Positions 26,483-34,746 of a DNA stretch of 64,000 bases are shown piece by piece. Numbering within the stretch: position 1 is the stretch's first letter; each line of letters opens with the position of its first letter. Made by a program: the position numbers and the translations under genes. Under the pieces are notes generated by a model. The model made no database searches. It was not told the origin of the DNA and was given only the letters and a program-made list of their open reading frames with translations. The stretch lies in the NCBI RefSeq assembly GCF_019222765.1, contig NZ_CP078145.1, positions 558,001 through 622,000 on the forward strand, given 5' to 3'. This DNA comes from Nocardia iowensis (lineage in GTDB: Bacteria > Actinomycetota > Actinomycetes > Mycobacteriales > Mycobacteriaceae).

Positions 26483-27940
26483 CTACTGCGTTACCGGGCC
26501 GGGCGCGCTGGACTGGTGCGCCGCCTTGTCGTCCGGCCGGATCGGCCGCACGTTGTCCGGCCGGACCGCATCGTCGGAACGAGTCGGCGGCAACGGCTTT
26601 CGTTCGCTCGGCGCCATCGGGCGCAATGGCAGTCGGGCCGCGACCCGGAACCCGCCGCTCGGGCGGGGACCAGCGGTGAGTGCGCCGCCGAGGGCATGTG
26701 TCCGCTCCCGCATACCGATGATCCCATTGCCCCCGCTCGTCCCCGACCGCGCCGCCTGCGCGGTCGGGCGGGCGTTGTCAACGGTGAGATCCACTGATTG
26801 CGCCGTGTATCGCACGGTCACCGAGGCTTCCGCGCCCGGTGCGTGCCGCACGACGTTGGTCAGTGCTTCCTGGATGATCCGCGCGGCGGCCACGTCGATC
26901 ACGCTGGGCAGCTGCTCGGGTTCGCCGATTACCTTGGTCTGCACCGTCAATCCGGCCGCGCGGGCCCGCTGGAGGAGGTTGTCCAGATCCGCGATGCTCG
27001 GCGCGGGAGTCCGCGGTGCCGCCGGACGCGGGACGGCCTCGGCGGATTCGGCGCCGGCACTGGCAGATTGCTCGTCTTCCGCGGAAACACGCTCGGTGCC
27101 TGCTGAATTGCGAGTACCCCAGCCGCGCGGACGACGGCGACTCGGCGCGCTCGGCTCGTCGGTGAATTCTGCTGCCGAGGCGTCGGATTCGCCTGCGACG
27201 GTGCCTCCGGTGCGGATCGAGTGCAGCAGCGTGTGCACCTCCGCGAGCGCGTCCCGGCTGGCCGTCTTGATCGCGTCCAGCGCGGTGGCGGCCTGCTCCG
27301 GCTTCCGGTCGAACAGTTCGAGCGCCACCGACGATTGCACATTGATCAGCGAAAGGCTGTGCGCCAGTACATCGTGCAGCTCGCGGGCGATGGCGAGGCG
27401 CTCCTCGCTGGCCCGCCGCTCCCGCTGCGCCTCCTCGTCGCGGCGCGCGGCCTCGGCCCGCTGCCTACGCGCCACCAGCACGGCCTTGCGCTGCCGAATG
27501 CCCTCCGCCACGCACAGCAGCACGACGAGCCAGGCCATCAGCGCGAAGATCTTCCACACATCGGCGCCGCGTCCGAGTAGTTCGGGCAGCGGCCAGACCA
27601 GCGCCGAATAACCGAGCGGCACAAGTGGGTAAGTCCACCAGCGCGATCCGGTGCTTGCGGCGGTAAGGAAGGCGATGATCAGCGAGAAGAAGATCGGCCC
27701 GTATCCGTAGCCGAGCGCCAGATACGCGGCACAGGCACCGAGCGCGACAAGCAGCACCGGCACCGGCTTGGCCCGCCGCCAGATCAGGGCAACCGGACCG
27801 GCGAGTAGTAGCAGGTAACCGAGGACGTCGAGCGAATTCTCACCCGTCCTCATGTTCGCGAACGTGCCACCGACGATCTGGAGCGCGGCCACGACAAGCG
27901 CCACGCCCCAGTCCCATCCCAGCGAGCCCCGACTCGTCAT
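26483..27940 (-). CDS. Sensor histidine kinase (HisKA_3 / HATPase_c)
   Basis: This is a 485-residue membrane histidine kinase. About six hydrophobic segments fill residues 10-155, followed by a basic coiled coil (RQRAEAARRDEEAQRERR). The phosphoacceptor region is RLAIARELHDVLAHSLSLIN. The ATP-binding domain has the N-box ALTNVVRHA and the G-box GNGIIGMRERTHALGG. Between them is an unusual ~70-residue Ser/Ala/Pro/Glu-rich insertion, and the C-terminus adds a Pro/Arg/Asp-rich tail. The ATG at 27940 follows GAGGG. It is upstream of its response regulator, separated by the MIRU-like element. Confidence 0.92.
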   Translation of the reverse strand: MTSRGSLGWDWGVALVVAALQIVGGTFANMRTGENSLDVLGYLLLLAGPVALIWRRAKPVPVLLVALGACAAYLALGYGYGPIFFSLIIAFLTAASTGSRWWTYPLVPLGYSALVWPLPELLGRGADVWKIFALMAWLVVLLCVAEGIRQRKAVLVARRQRAEAARRDEEAQRERRASEERLAIARELHDVLAHSLSLINVQSSVALELFDRKPEQAATALDAIKTASRDALAEVHTLLHSIRTGGTVAGESDASAAEFTDEPSAPSRRRPRGWGTRNSAGTERVSAEDEQSASAGAESAEAVPRPAAPRTPAPSIADLDNLLQRARAAGLTVQTKVIGEPEQLPSVIDVAAARIIQEALTNVVRHAPGAEASVTVRYTAQSVDLTVDNARPTAQAARSGTSGGNGIIGMRERTHALGGALTAGPRPSGGFRVAARLPLRPMAPSERKPLPPTRSDDAVRPDNVRPIRPDDKAAHQSSAPGPVTQ

Positions 27941-28101
27941 TGCTGCCCTCACCCACAGCAGCCTATTCGGCTTCACCGCAGATCCGCGTCCGCCTCGCTA
28001 CGTATTACTCAGGTAACCCACTCGCGTATGCCGGAGTACGTACACCGAACGTCGCTGCGCGACGGATGTGGCCGATGTGGTCCGCAGCGGATTCTCGATG
28101 C

Positions 28102-29004
28102 ATGACAGATTTGATCGTGGTCACCCGAGGGTTGACCAAACGCTACGGCGAACACACCGCCGTCGACCGCGTGAGCATGAGTGTCGCCGCCGGGGAGATC
28201 TACGGGTTCCTCGGTCCGAACGGGGCGGGTAAGACGACCACGCTACGCATGCTGGTCGGGCTCATCCGGCCGAGCGAGGGCATGGCGTTGGTGGCCGGGC
28301 ACGCGCCGGGCGACCCGGTGGTGGTGCGCCGGATCGGGGTTCTCATCGAGGGACCGGGGTTCTATCCATACCTCTCCGGCCGGGACAACCTGCGGGTGCT
28401 CGCGAAATATCGCGGCATCGGCCGCACCGACGTGGAGGACGCGTTGGACCGGGTCGGGCTGGCCAACCGGGCCGACGACAAGTTCCGCACCTACTCGCTC
28501 GGCATGAAGCAGCGGCTCGGGGTCGGCGCCGCCCTGCTCGGCCGGCCCGACCTGCTGATCCTGGACGAGCCGACGAACGGCCTCGACCCGCAGGGCATGG
28601 CCGAAATGCGGGAGCTGATCACCACTCTCGCCGCGGACGGGCACACGGTGCTGCTGTCCAGCCACATGCTCAGCGAGGTGCAGGAGATCTGCGATCGGGT
28701 CGGGGTGATCTCGCAGGGCAAGCTGCTGGTCGAGTCGACCGTCGCGGAATTGCGCGGCGGCTCTTCGATTTTGCTGCGCGCCGAACCGTTGGAGGTGGCG
28801 TTCCCGGCGGTGCGGGGAGTGGTCGGTGAGCGTGCCGCGATGCTGACCTCCAGCGGCATCCGGATCGAGGCCGGTACCGGCACCGCACCCGCTGTCGCGC
28901 GGGCGGTCGTCGAGGCGGGGGCAGCTCTGCTCGAACTGCGGATCGACGAAAAGTCCCTGGAAGAAGTGTTTTTCGAAATGACTCAGCTGGAAGTGGCGAA
29001 ATGA
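28102..29004 (+). CDS. ABC transporter ATP-binding protein
   Basis: This is the 300-residue ATPase of a drug- or peptide-export type ABC transporter. It has Walker A GPNGAGKTT, the Q-loop region, the signature YSLGMKQRLGVG and Walker B LLILDEPTNGLDPQG, with an H-loop in LLSSHMLSE. The C-terminal ~80 residues are the accessory domain typical of DrrA/BcrA-like proteins. The ATG at 28102 is chosen since the family start lies there; the frame is open back to 27940 across the divergent promoter region. It overlaps its permease gene (ATGA). Confidence 0.93.
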   Translation: MTDLIVVTRGLTKRYGEHTAVDRVSMSVAAGEIYGFLGPNGAGKTTTLRMLVGLIRPSEGMALVAGHAPGDPVVVRRIGVLIEGPGFYPYLSGRDNLRVLAKYRGIGRTDVEDALDRVGLANRADDKFRTYSLGMKQRLGVGAALLGRPDLLILDEPTNGLDPQGMAEMRELITTLAADGHTVLLSSHMLSEVQEICDRVGVISQGKLLVESTVAELRGGSSILLRAEPLEVAFPAVRGVVGERAAMLTSSGIRIEAGTGTAPAVARAVVEAGAALLELRIDEKSLEEVFFEMTQLEVAK

Positions 29005-29852
29005 CCGTGAAAGACATGGTGGCGAGCACGAAAGCGGAGGCGCTTCGGCTGCGTAAGTGGCCCGCCTTCTGGATAATCCTGGGAACCTGGATTCTGCTGA
29101 ATCTCACGTTCTCCTACCTGTTCAACTATCTCGCCTACACCTCGGGCGAGTCGGGTCGGATGTCGAACGGCCTGCCGAAAGACACGCTGCTGCAGCAGAT
29201 GCTGCCCGCGGCGGTGCCGGAGGTGTTCACCCAGGGCATGGCCATGTTCGGTGGCGCGCTGATGCTGGTGCTCGGCGCGCTGACCACCGGCAGCGGCTAC
29301 GGCTGGGGCACTTGGAAAGCCGTGTTCACGCAAGGTCCGTCACGGATCAGTGCGGTCGGTGGGGTGGTGGTGAGCTTGGTTGTCGTGGTGGTCGCGCTGG
29401 TTCTTGCCGCGTTCGTGGTGGATATCGGCGTGGCATCGCTGATCGGGGCGACGCAGTCGCAATCGCTCGCGCTGCCGTCGCTGCGTCAGTCGGTGCTCGG
29501 GATCCTCACCGGCACGGTAATTCTGGGCATGTGGACGCTGGCGGGTGCGCTGATCGGCGCGGTCGCACGCGGTCCGGCGCTCGCCGTCGGCCTCGGCCTG
29601 GTGTGGGTGCTGGTGGTGGAAAATCTGCTGCGTGGCGTCGCGGCGATCTTTTCGCCGATCACGGTCATCACCGATCATCTGCCCGGCACGGCCGCCGGGT
29701 CGATGGCCGGGGCGATGCGGACGGTCGGGGCCGGGGCGCCCGGCGTGCTCGATATCCTGTCGCGCACCGAGGCGCTGATCGTGCTCGGGACCTACATCGT
29801 GCTCTTCGTGGTTGGCACGGCGTGGTTGATGCGCAGGCGTGATCTGATCTGA
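29001..29852 (+). CDS. ABC-2 type permease
   Basis: This is a 283-residue membrane component with six hydrophobic segments (about 22-45, 88-108, 115-140, 158-185, 190-212 and 250-275), ending in the basic motif MRRRDLI common in ABC-2 permeases. It overlaps the ATPase gene by four bases, so the two should be made in equal amounts. The neighbouring divergent two-component system suggests induction by an antimicrobial or envelope stress. Confidence 0.9.
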   Translation: MTVKDMVASTKAEALRLRKWPAFWIILGTWILLNLTFSYLFNYLAYTSGESGRMSNGLPKDTLLQQMLPAAVPEVFTQGMAMFGGALMLVLGALTTGSGYGWGTWKAVFTQGPSRISAVGGVVVSLVVVVVALVLAAFVVDIGVASLIGATQSQSLALPSLRQSVLGILTGTVILGMWTLAGALIGAVARGPALAVGLGLVWVLVVENLLRGVAAIFSPITVITDHLPGTAAGSMAGAMRTVGAGAPGVLDILSRTEALIVLGTYIVLFVVGTAWLMRRRDLI

Positions 29853-29860
29853 GTTGTGAA

Positions 29861-29901
29861 CGCGAAAGCCGTTGGCGGGCAACCTGCCAACGGCTTTCGC
29901 G
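29861..29901 (+). terminator. Strong hairpin terminator of the ABC operon
   Basis: CGCGAAAGCCGTTGGC (29861-29876) pairs perfectly over 16 bp with 29886-29901, with a 9-base loop, 8 bases after the stop codon. It has no long U-tract. Confidence 0.7.
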
Positions 29902-29933
29902 GTGTTCGATGAAGGGGCGTCTCAATCGAGACT

Positions 29934-30106
29934 ATGCAGACGCTGCCGGTCGGCACGGCGTACGCGGTATTCACCGGGATCGGTGCGGTCGGTGCCATCG
30001 GCCTCGGCATCGTGGTCAACAAGGACCCGCTCAGCGCGGGCGGGTGCTCGCGCTAGCACTGATCGTCGGCGGCATCGTGAGGGCCCGGGTCACCAATCCG
30101 GAATGA
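29934..30106 (+). pseudogene. Small multidrug resistance (SMR) transporter remnant
   Basis: Two fragments in different frames look like the C-terminal half of an SMR/EmrE-type efflux protein. The first (29934-30056) reads TLPVGTAYAVFTGIGAVGAI, the conserved TM3 segment. The second, ending at 30106, reads LALIVGGIVRARVTNPE, the TM4 segment. The first ~35 residues of the family are absent and a frameshift separates the pieces near 30035-30055. It lies right after the ABC transporter terminator. A short hairpin follows at 30173-30194. Confidence 0.7.
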
Positions 30107-30172
30107 CGTCATTGCCCAATGCGCAAAGGCAACAGCCTATTTCGAGCCCACCTGGGTGACGCGCGGGGCACC

Positions 30173-30194
30173 GGCAACCCATTTGGGGGTTGCC
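30173..30194 (+). terminator. Hairpin after the SMR remnant
   Basis: GGCAACCC (30173-30180) pairs with GGGTTGCC (30187-30194). It may be the old terminator of the broken gene; the rest of the gap up to 30310 holds nothing else recognised apart from a -10-like TAGGCT near 30263. Confidence 0.4.
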
Positions 30195-30310
30195 CGCCCG
30201 GCCGCCAAGGTTGCTATGACGGCACTCGAGTCCGACCCGAAGACGCGCGCTGCCCGACTGGCTAGGCTCGGTGCTGCATCGTGACATTGCTCATCAGCGA
30301 AAGGACCGTA

Positions 30311-30751
30311 ATGCCTACTCGTACCGCGCGTACTGCTTGGACCGGCACTCTGCAGGAGGGCTCGGGACAGGTCGAGCTGGCCAGTTCCGGCGTCGGCAAG
30401 TACGACGTGTCGTTTCCGAAGCGTTCCGCCGAGGAGGCCAACGGCACCACCAGCCCGGAGGAGCTCATCGCGGCGGCGCACTCGTCCTGCTACGCGATGG
30501 CCCTCTCGGCGCAGCTCGGCAACGCCGGCGGCACCCCGGAGAGCCTGGACGTCACCGCCGACGTGACCCTCGGCCCCGACCCGGCGGGCGGCTTCCGGAT
30601 CACCGACATCAAGCTGACCGTGCGCGGCCGGGTCCCCGGCGTCGACGCCGACGCCTTCGCCGCCGCGGCCGAGGCCGCCAAGGCGGGCTGCCCGGTCAGC
30701 AAGGCCCTCGCCGGAGTCGACCAGATCACCCTCGACGCGGCTCTCGCGTAG
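30311..30751 (+). CDS. OsmC family peroxiredoxin (Ohr/OsmC-like)
   Basis: This is a 146-residue thiol peroxidase that would reduce organic hydroperoxides. The two redox cysteines are in AAHSSCYAMALS and in KAGCPVSKAL, the standard OsmC spacing. The central SPEELIAAAHSSC helix and the N-terminal RTAWTGTLQEGSG strand match OsmC rather than Ohr. GAAAGGA precedes the ATG at 30311. It is transcribed alone and converges with the next gene across a shared terminator. Confidence 0.92.
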   Translation: MPTRTARTAWTGTLQEGSGQVELASSGVGKYDVSFPKRSAEEANGTTSPEELIAAAHSSCYAMALSAQLGNAGGTPESLDVTADVTLGPDPAGGFRITDIKLTVRGRVPGVDADAFAAAAEAAKAGCPVSKALAGVDQITLDAALA

Positions 30752-30785
30752 CGCCGGAACCGTCCAGTTCTCGGCTGGATCTTTG

Positions 30786-30824
30786 ATGCCCGGTCTCTCG
30801 TTCAGCGCGCGAGGGGCCGGGCAT
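30786..30824. terminator. Bidirectional terminator between osmC-like gene and membrane protein gene
   Basis: ATGCCCGGTCTCTCG (30786-30800) pairs with 30810-30824 over 15 bp with two wobbles, in the gap between convergent genes. Confidence 0.7.
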
Positions 30825-31315
30825 TACCGCTGGCGAAAGTAGCGGCGGGCAGCGGGGTGGTACATCGCCGGGATGGCGATCAGCACCGCGACGATGTGGA
30901 TCGTCCGGAACAGTCCGATCACCGCGGATTCGGCGGTGAGGCCGGTGAAGAGGTCGCCGAACTTGTCGGCGGACAGCAGTGCCGCCAACGGTTCGATGAT
31001 CAGAGACAGCAGGCCGAGCACGCCGATGCCGAAGGTGAGCAGGATGCGGGCCCAGCGCGCGCCGTGCGTCATCCGGATGGCGACGAAGAGCACAACCAGG
31101 TAGATGCCGAGCCGCATGGCGAGCCCGGTGCTCAGCCCGGCGATGTCGGCCTCCGCGCGTTCCAGCATCGCGGCCGCCCGCACGATTGCCTCGCCGACCC
31201 CGGCGAGCAGCGCGACGACGAGGCCGACGAAGGCGACGTGGACGGCGCGCGGCGGCGTACGCGCAGCGCCGGAACGAAGCGGTGCGGGCCAGACGGAAAA
31301 GGCAGTGTCGGTCAT
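30824..31315 (-). CDS. Conserved membrane protein, unknown function
   Basis: This is a 163-residue protein with four hydrophobic segments (about 25-45, 65-85, 92-118 and 135-155). The loop between the first two is acidic (AAAMLERAEADIAG). I do not recognise a family with certainty. It is on the same strand as cbtBA but is separated from cbtA by only 35 bases downstream of the cbtA stop, so it may be the last gene of the cobalamin-controlled transcript. Confidence 0.7.
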   Translation of the reverse strand: MTDTAFSVWPAPLRSGAARTPPRAVHVAFVGLVVALLAGVGEAIVRAAAMLERAEADIAGLSTGLAMRLGIYLVVLFVAIRMTHGARWARILLTFGIGVLGLLSLIIEPLAALLSADKFGDLFTGLTAESAVIGLFRTIHIVAVLIAIPAMYHPAARRYFRQR

Positions 31316-31350
31316 GCCACCGACACTGCCCTTCGTCTTCCGGACGCGGA

Positions 31351-32145
31351 TCAGCCCGCGGTAGCGATCGACTCTCGTACCGGAGTATCAGTGCGCGTGG
31401 CGAATTCGGTGAGCGCGGCGAAGCCGAGGGCCAGGCAGGCCCACAGCGTCGCGGTCTCGGCCAGCGACGACACCCGGAACTCCCACAGCAGACTGGCGGG
31501 GAAGTCCGCCTTCACCTCGTTCACGCCGGGCAACAGGATGTAGCCCACCGTGGTGACGAGGACGAACGCGGCGATCCCGGCGATCAGTCGCAGCATGCTC
31601 AGCTGAGCGCGCAACAGCTTGTAGACGTACACGCCCGCACCGACGGCCGCGAGGCCGAGCAGCACCGCCGCGACCCACAGCAGGGTGCGTTCATTGATCG
31701 TGTCCGGATCACCGACCGCGGGCGGGTTAGCTGGATATTTGAAGAACGGCACCGCGACGATCGCCGCCCAGCCGCCGATTCCGAGGGCCAGCGCGAGCTT
31801 CGGCCCGGACAGCGTGGTGTAGCGCCGCGCGAAGTGCGCGATTGAGGCGTAGATCGCGCCGAGCGCAAGGCCAGCGAGACCGAGCGCGAGGAACTGGCCC
31901 GCCTTCTGGCCGGTCCTGCTGACCAGTGGTTCTTCCTCGTCGCCGTGCGAATGTCCGCCTGTCGCCTCCGGTTCCGCGCCGTGCGGATGATCCGCGGGAG
32001 CGGAACCGGCTTCCTCGATGGCGATGGCGGCATCGACCTTCGGTTCGCCGATGAAGTAGCCGACTGTCGCGGCGAGCAGACCCGCTATGAGGCCTGCCAG
32101 GAGTCCGCGGAGTAGGAGGGTTTTCAGTGAACCGATCAGTGGCAC
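31351..32145 (-). CDS. cbtA: CbtA family predicted cobalt transporter subunit
   Basis: CbtA is the membrane subunit of a predicted cobalt importer controlled by cobalamin. The 264-residue protein has five to six hydrophobic segments. After the first one is a His-rich loop with DHPHGAEPEATGGHSHGDEEE, a plausible metal-binding site. KYPANPPAVGDPDTI and LPGVNEVKADFPASLLWEFR are family motifs. The GTG at 32145 overlaps the end of cbtB by ten bases. Expression should fall when cobalamin is plentiful because of the riboswitch upstream. Confidence 0.9.
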   Translation of the reverse strand: MPLIGSLKTLLLRGLLAGLIAGLLAATVGYFIGEPKVDAAIAIEEAGSAPADHPHGAEPEATGGHSHGDEEEPLVSRTGQKAGQFLALGLAGLALGAIYASIAHFARRYTTLSGPKLALALGIGGWAAIVAVPFFKYPANPPAVGDPDTINERTLLWVAAVLLGLAAVGAGVYVYKLLRAQLSMLRLIAGIAAFVLVTTVGYILLPGVNEVKADFPASLLWEFRVSSLAETATLWACLALGFAALTEFATRTDTPVRESIATAG

Positions 32146-32330
32146 GGGAGCCCCAGCAGGTGGCGTCCGTCGTGCATCAGCTCGTGCATGTACATCCCGC
32201 TGCGCGAGATGGCGCCCTGATCGAAGCCGACCAGGTACAGCGTGAGCAGTGCGAGAAGAACGACACCTACCGTGACCAGCACAGTGGCGAGTGAATCGGT
32301 TGCCCGGCTCGGCGAATGCGCGATAGCCAT
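32136..32330 (-). CDS. cbtB: CbtB family protein
   Basis: This is a 64-residue single-span membrane protein, the usual small partner of CbtA. One hydrophobic segment (about 14-35) is followed by the family ending HELMHDGRHLLGLPCH, whose histidines and cysteine could bind cobalt. AGGAGG precedes the ATG at 32330. It is the first gene after the cobalamin riboswitch. Confidence 0.9.
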   Translation of the reverse strand: MAIAHSPSRATDSLATVLVTVGVVLLALLTLYLVGFDQGAISRSGMYMHELMHDGRHLLGLPCH

Positions 32331-32374
32331 GCGAGTCCTCCTGAGGGGATGCGCGTCCCCGTCGAATGGTGGGC

Positions 32375-32516
32375 GCGAAGGTGCCGGTGTCTGGCTGTCC
32401 GGCACCCACGAACTCGATGCATGGAACACAGTGGCGCGACCGCTCCGGAATCACACCGGATTACCGCATCACCCTCGCGTTTTGTCCTTCGAACTGTGAC
32501 ACCTGGAGGCACCTGC
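32375..32516 (-). ncRNA. Cobalamin riboswitch
   Basis: On the minus strand, GGTGCCTCCAGGTG opens the element, followed by GAGGGTGATGCGGTAATCC, the GATTCCGG-type turn, GCGCCACTGTG and the B12 box GACAGCCAGACACCGGC. This order is that of a cobalamin (AdoCbl) riboswitch. It lies 45 bases upstream of cbtB. Ligand binding should reduce cbtBA expression by hiding the ribosome site or terminating transcription. Confidence 0.9.
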
Positions 32517-32599
32517 CGTCAACATGACCAGCGGGTATCGCGTCCCGGCGTCGGGCGAGTCGCCGACGCGGATGAACTTCCTGGCTGGCGTCGGTTTCG

Positions 32600-32914
32600 T
32601 CAGTCCGCAGACTTCGCGGTCACGTCGAGGACGACCTCGAATTCCAGCAGCGACGCGCCCGTCGAGACCGGCTTCTGCCGCTCACCCGCGTGTGCCTCGC
32701 GCGCGGGCCCGTCCCGCCACGCGGCGAACGCTTCTTCCGAATCCCACTGGGTGACAACGAAGTACCGCTTCTCACCGGCGACCGGCCGGAGCAACTGGAA
32801 GCCGAGGAACCCCGGCGAACCCTCGACAGCGTGCGCACTGTGGGCGAACCGCTTTTCCAATTCGGGGCCAGCGCCCTCGGGAACCTCGATCGCGTTGATC
32901 TTCACAACAGCCAT
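32600..32914 (-). CDS. mhuD: Heme-degrading monooxygenase MhuD
   Basis: This is a 104-residue antibiotic biosynthesis monooxygenase-fold protein nearly collinear with M. tuberculosis MhuD, which opens heme to mycobilin and releases iron. The heme-site residues are visible: Asn7 in VVKINAIE, Trp in AAWRDGPA and the axial His in AREAHAGE. GFLGFQLLRP and TGASLLEFEVVLDV are also conserved. The C-terminus KSAD is short. It is divergent from the alpha/beta hydrolase gene, as in mycobacteria (Rv3592/Rv3591c). Confidence 0.93.
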   Translation of the reverse strand: MAVVKINAIEVPEGAGPELEKRFAHSAHAVEGSPGFLGFQLLRPVAGEKRYFVVTQWDSEEAFAAWRDGPAREAHAGERQKPVSTGASLLEFEVVLDVTAKSAD

Positions 32915-32946
32915 GGGCTCGACAATACGGCGCTCGGGCGACCGCG

Positions 32947-33015
32947 GAGCGCGAGGCCGTCGAGCACCGTGCGAGATCGAGGGGGCCGCGAACACGGCGC
33001 GCGGCGGCGCGGCAC
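32947..33015 (+). repeat. Possible degenerate third copy of the structured repeat
   Basis: The right half of the element is recognisable: GGGGGCCGCGAAC (32981-32993), then an ACG-CGCG/GGCGCGG region and CACAATC. The central stem-loop is largely deleted, leaving GAGGCCGTCGAG...GAGATCGAG. Like copy 1, it lies directly upstream of a gene start. Confidence 0.4.
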
Positions 33016-33025
33016 AATCAACACG

Positions 33026-33772
33026 GTGTTGCACGACGAAGGCGGAGCGGGAGTGCCGATCCTGCTGCTGCACGGACTGATGGGCAGTGCCCGGACCTGG
33101 CACGATCAGCTGGCCTGGCTGCGTGGGTACGGCCACATCTACACGTTCGACGCCGCCGGGCACGGCAGACCGGCGCCGGACGAGTTGACCACCGAGGCAT
33201 TTGTTGCCGACCTGGCCGCCGCGACCGCGGGCATCACCGAACCCATGGTGGTGATCGGGCATTCGATGGGCGCGCTGCACGGCTGGGTGTTCGCCGCGAC
33301 CCATCCCGATCGGGTGCGCGCGCTGGTGGTCGAGGACATCGCCCCGGATTTCACCGGCCGCACGGCGGCGAACTGGGCGGCGATGATCGAGGCGTGGCCG
33401 CAACCGTTTCCGGACGCGGACGCCGTGCTCGACTTTTTCGGTCCGGTCGCCGGTCGGTACTTCCTCAACTCGTTCGAGCACGGTCCGGATGGTTACCGGC
33501 TACACGGCTCGGTCGCGACGTTCCGCGACATCTCGGAGGAGTGGGGGAGTCGCGACTTCTGGCCACAGTGGCATGCCGTCCGGGTACCCGCGCTGCTGCT
33601 CGAAGGTGAACACACCATCACCCCGCCCGGTCAGATGCGCCGGATGGCCGAAACGCATCCCGACGCCGAGCACGTACTCGTCTCGGGCGCAGCACATCTC
33701 GTGCACGACGACCAACCCGAGCGCTACCGCGCCGAGGTCGAGCGCTTCCTCCGCCGCGTGCTCAACCCCTAG
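33026..33772 (+). CDS. Alpha/beta hydrolase
   Basis: This is a 248-residue soluble alpha/beta hydrolase. It has the oxyanion motif LLLHGLMGS, the nucleophile elbow GHSMGA, the acid in LLLEGEHT (Glu region) and the final histidine in GAAHLVHDDQ. The start is the GTG at 33026; the open frame continues upstream through the mhuD promoter but no family similarity is expected there. It is in the position of mycobacterial Rv3591c. The substrate is unknown. Confidence 0.87.
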   Translation: MLHDEGGAGVPILLLHGLMGSARTWHDQLAWLRGYGHIYTFDAAGHGRPAPDELTTEAFVADLAAATAGITEPMVVIGHSMGALHGWVFAATHPDRVRALVVEDIAPDFTGRTAANWAAMIEAWPQPFPDADAVLDFFGPVAGRYFLNSFEHGPDGYRLHGSVATFRDISEEWGSRDFWPQWHAVRVPALLLEGEHTITPPGQMRRMAETHPDAEHVLVSGAAHLVHDDQPERYRAEVERFLRRVLNP

Positions 33773-33849
33773 CCGCTTTTGCCCTCGCGCGCACCAGATC
33801 TCAGATGATCCCGTCCGCGGAAAGCCGAAAAGCTTTGCGGCTCTTCGGG

Positions 33850-34746
33850 TCAGAGCGCGGTGCCGCCCTCGCCTGCGAGGGCGAAGAGTCCGTCGACGGT
33901 CTGCTCGATCAGGCCGTCGACGAGTAGCGAGTCGAGGGCGCGGGCGCGCTGGCCGGGGTCGCGCGGCCAGGCGAGGTCGAGGCGAACTCGCTCGACGGGA
34001 CCGGTCGCGCCGCGCAGGACGTCGAGCAGGCGGCCGCGAGCTTGGCGGTCGGTGCCCTCGTATTTCTGCGTGCGGCGCACCACCTCGGAGACCGGGCGGC
34101 CCGCGGTGACCCACGCGCAGCTCGGCAGCGGGCAGCGGGAACAGTCCGGCGTACGGGCGGTGCATACCGTCGCACCCAGTTCCATCAGCGCGGCGGAAAA
34201 CACCGCGGCCCGGTCGATCTGTTGCGGCAGTAGAGCTTCCGTCTCCGGCAGATCGCGTGCCGACGGGTTGCCCGCCTCCGCCCGCCCGTGCACGGCGCGG
34301 GCGACCACGCGGCGAACATTGGTGTCGACCACCGGAACCCGTTGCCCGTAGGCGAAACACGCCACCGCCCGCGCCGTGTACGCCCCGATGCCGGGCAGAC
34401 TCAGCAGCACATCGACATCGGTGGGCACCTCATCGCCGTGCTCGGCGGCGAGCACCCGCGCGCACTCGTGCAACCGCAGCGCGCGACGCGGATAGCCGAG
34501 CTTGCCCCACGCGCGCAACACCTCGGCCTGCGACGACGCCGCCATCGCCGACGGCACCGGCCAGCGCGCCACCCACTCCCGCCAGATCGGCTCGACCCGG
34601 ACCACCGGCGTCTGCTGCAGCATGATCTCGCTCATCAGGATCTGCCACGCGCTGACTCCGGGGCGGCGCCACGGCAGGTCGCGCGCGGTCTCCTGATACC
34701 AGTCGAGCAACACGTCGGCGTCGACGCTGTTCGGTGCTTTCCTCAC
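33850..34746 (-). CDS. mutY: A/G-specific adenine DNA glycosylase
   Basis: MutY removes adenine mispaired with 8-oxoguanine. The 298-residue protein has the catalytic glutamate in MSEIMLQQTPV, the helix-hairpin-helix LPGIGAYTARAV and the catalytic aspartate in PVVDTNVRRV. The iron-sulfur cluster cysteines are in CTARTPDCSRCPLPSC, spaced C-X6-C-X2-C-X4-C, one residue shorter at the end than in the E. coli enzyme. The C-terminal domain is short compared with enzymes carrying a full MutT-like domain. The GTG at 34746 follows AGGA. Confidence 0.94.
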   Translation of the reverse strand: MRKAPNSVDADVLLDWYQETARDLPWRRPGVSAWQILMSEIMLQQTPVVRVEPIWREWVARWPVPSAMAASSQAEVLRAWGKLGYPRRALRLHECARVLAAEHGDEVPTDVDVLLSLPGIGAYTARAVACFAYGQRVPVVDTNVRRVVARAVHGRAEAGNPSARDLPETEALLPQQIDRAAVFSAALMELGATVCTARTPDCSRCPLPSCAWVTAGRPVSEVVRRTQKYEGTDRQARGRLLDVLRGATGPVERVRLDLAWPRDPGQRARALDSLLVDGLIEQTVDGLFALAGEGGTAL

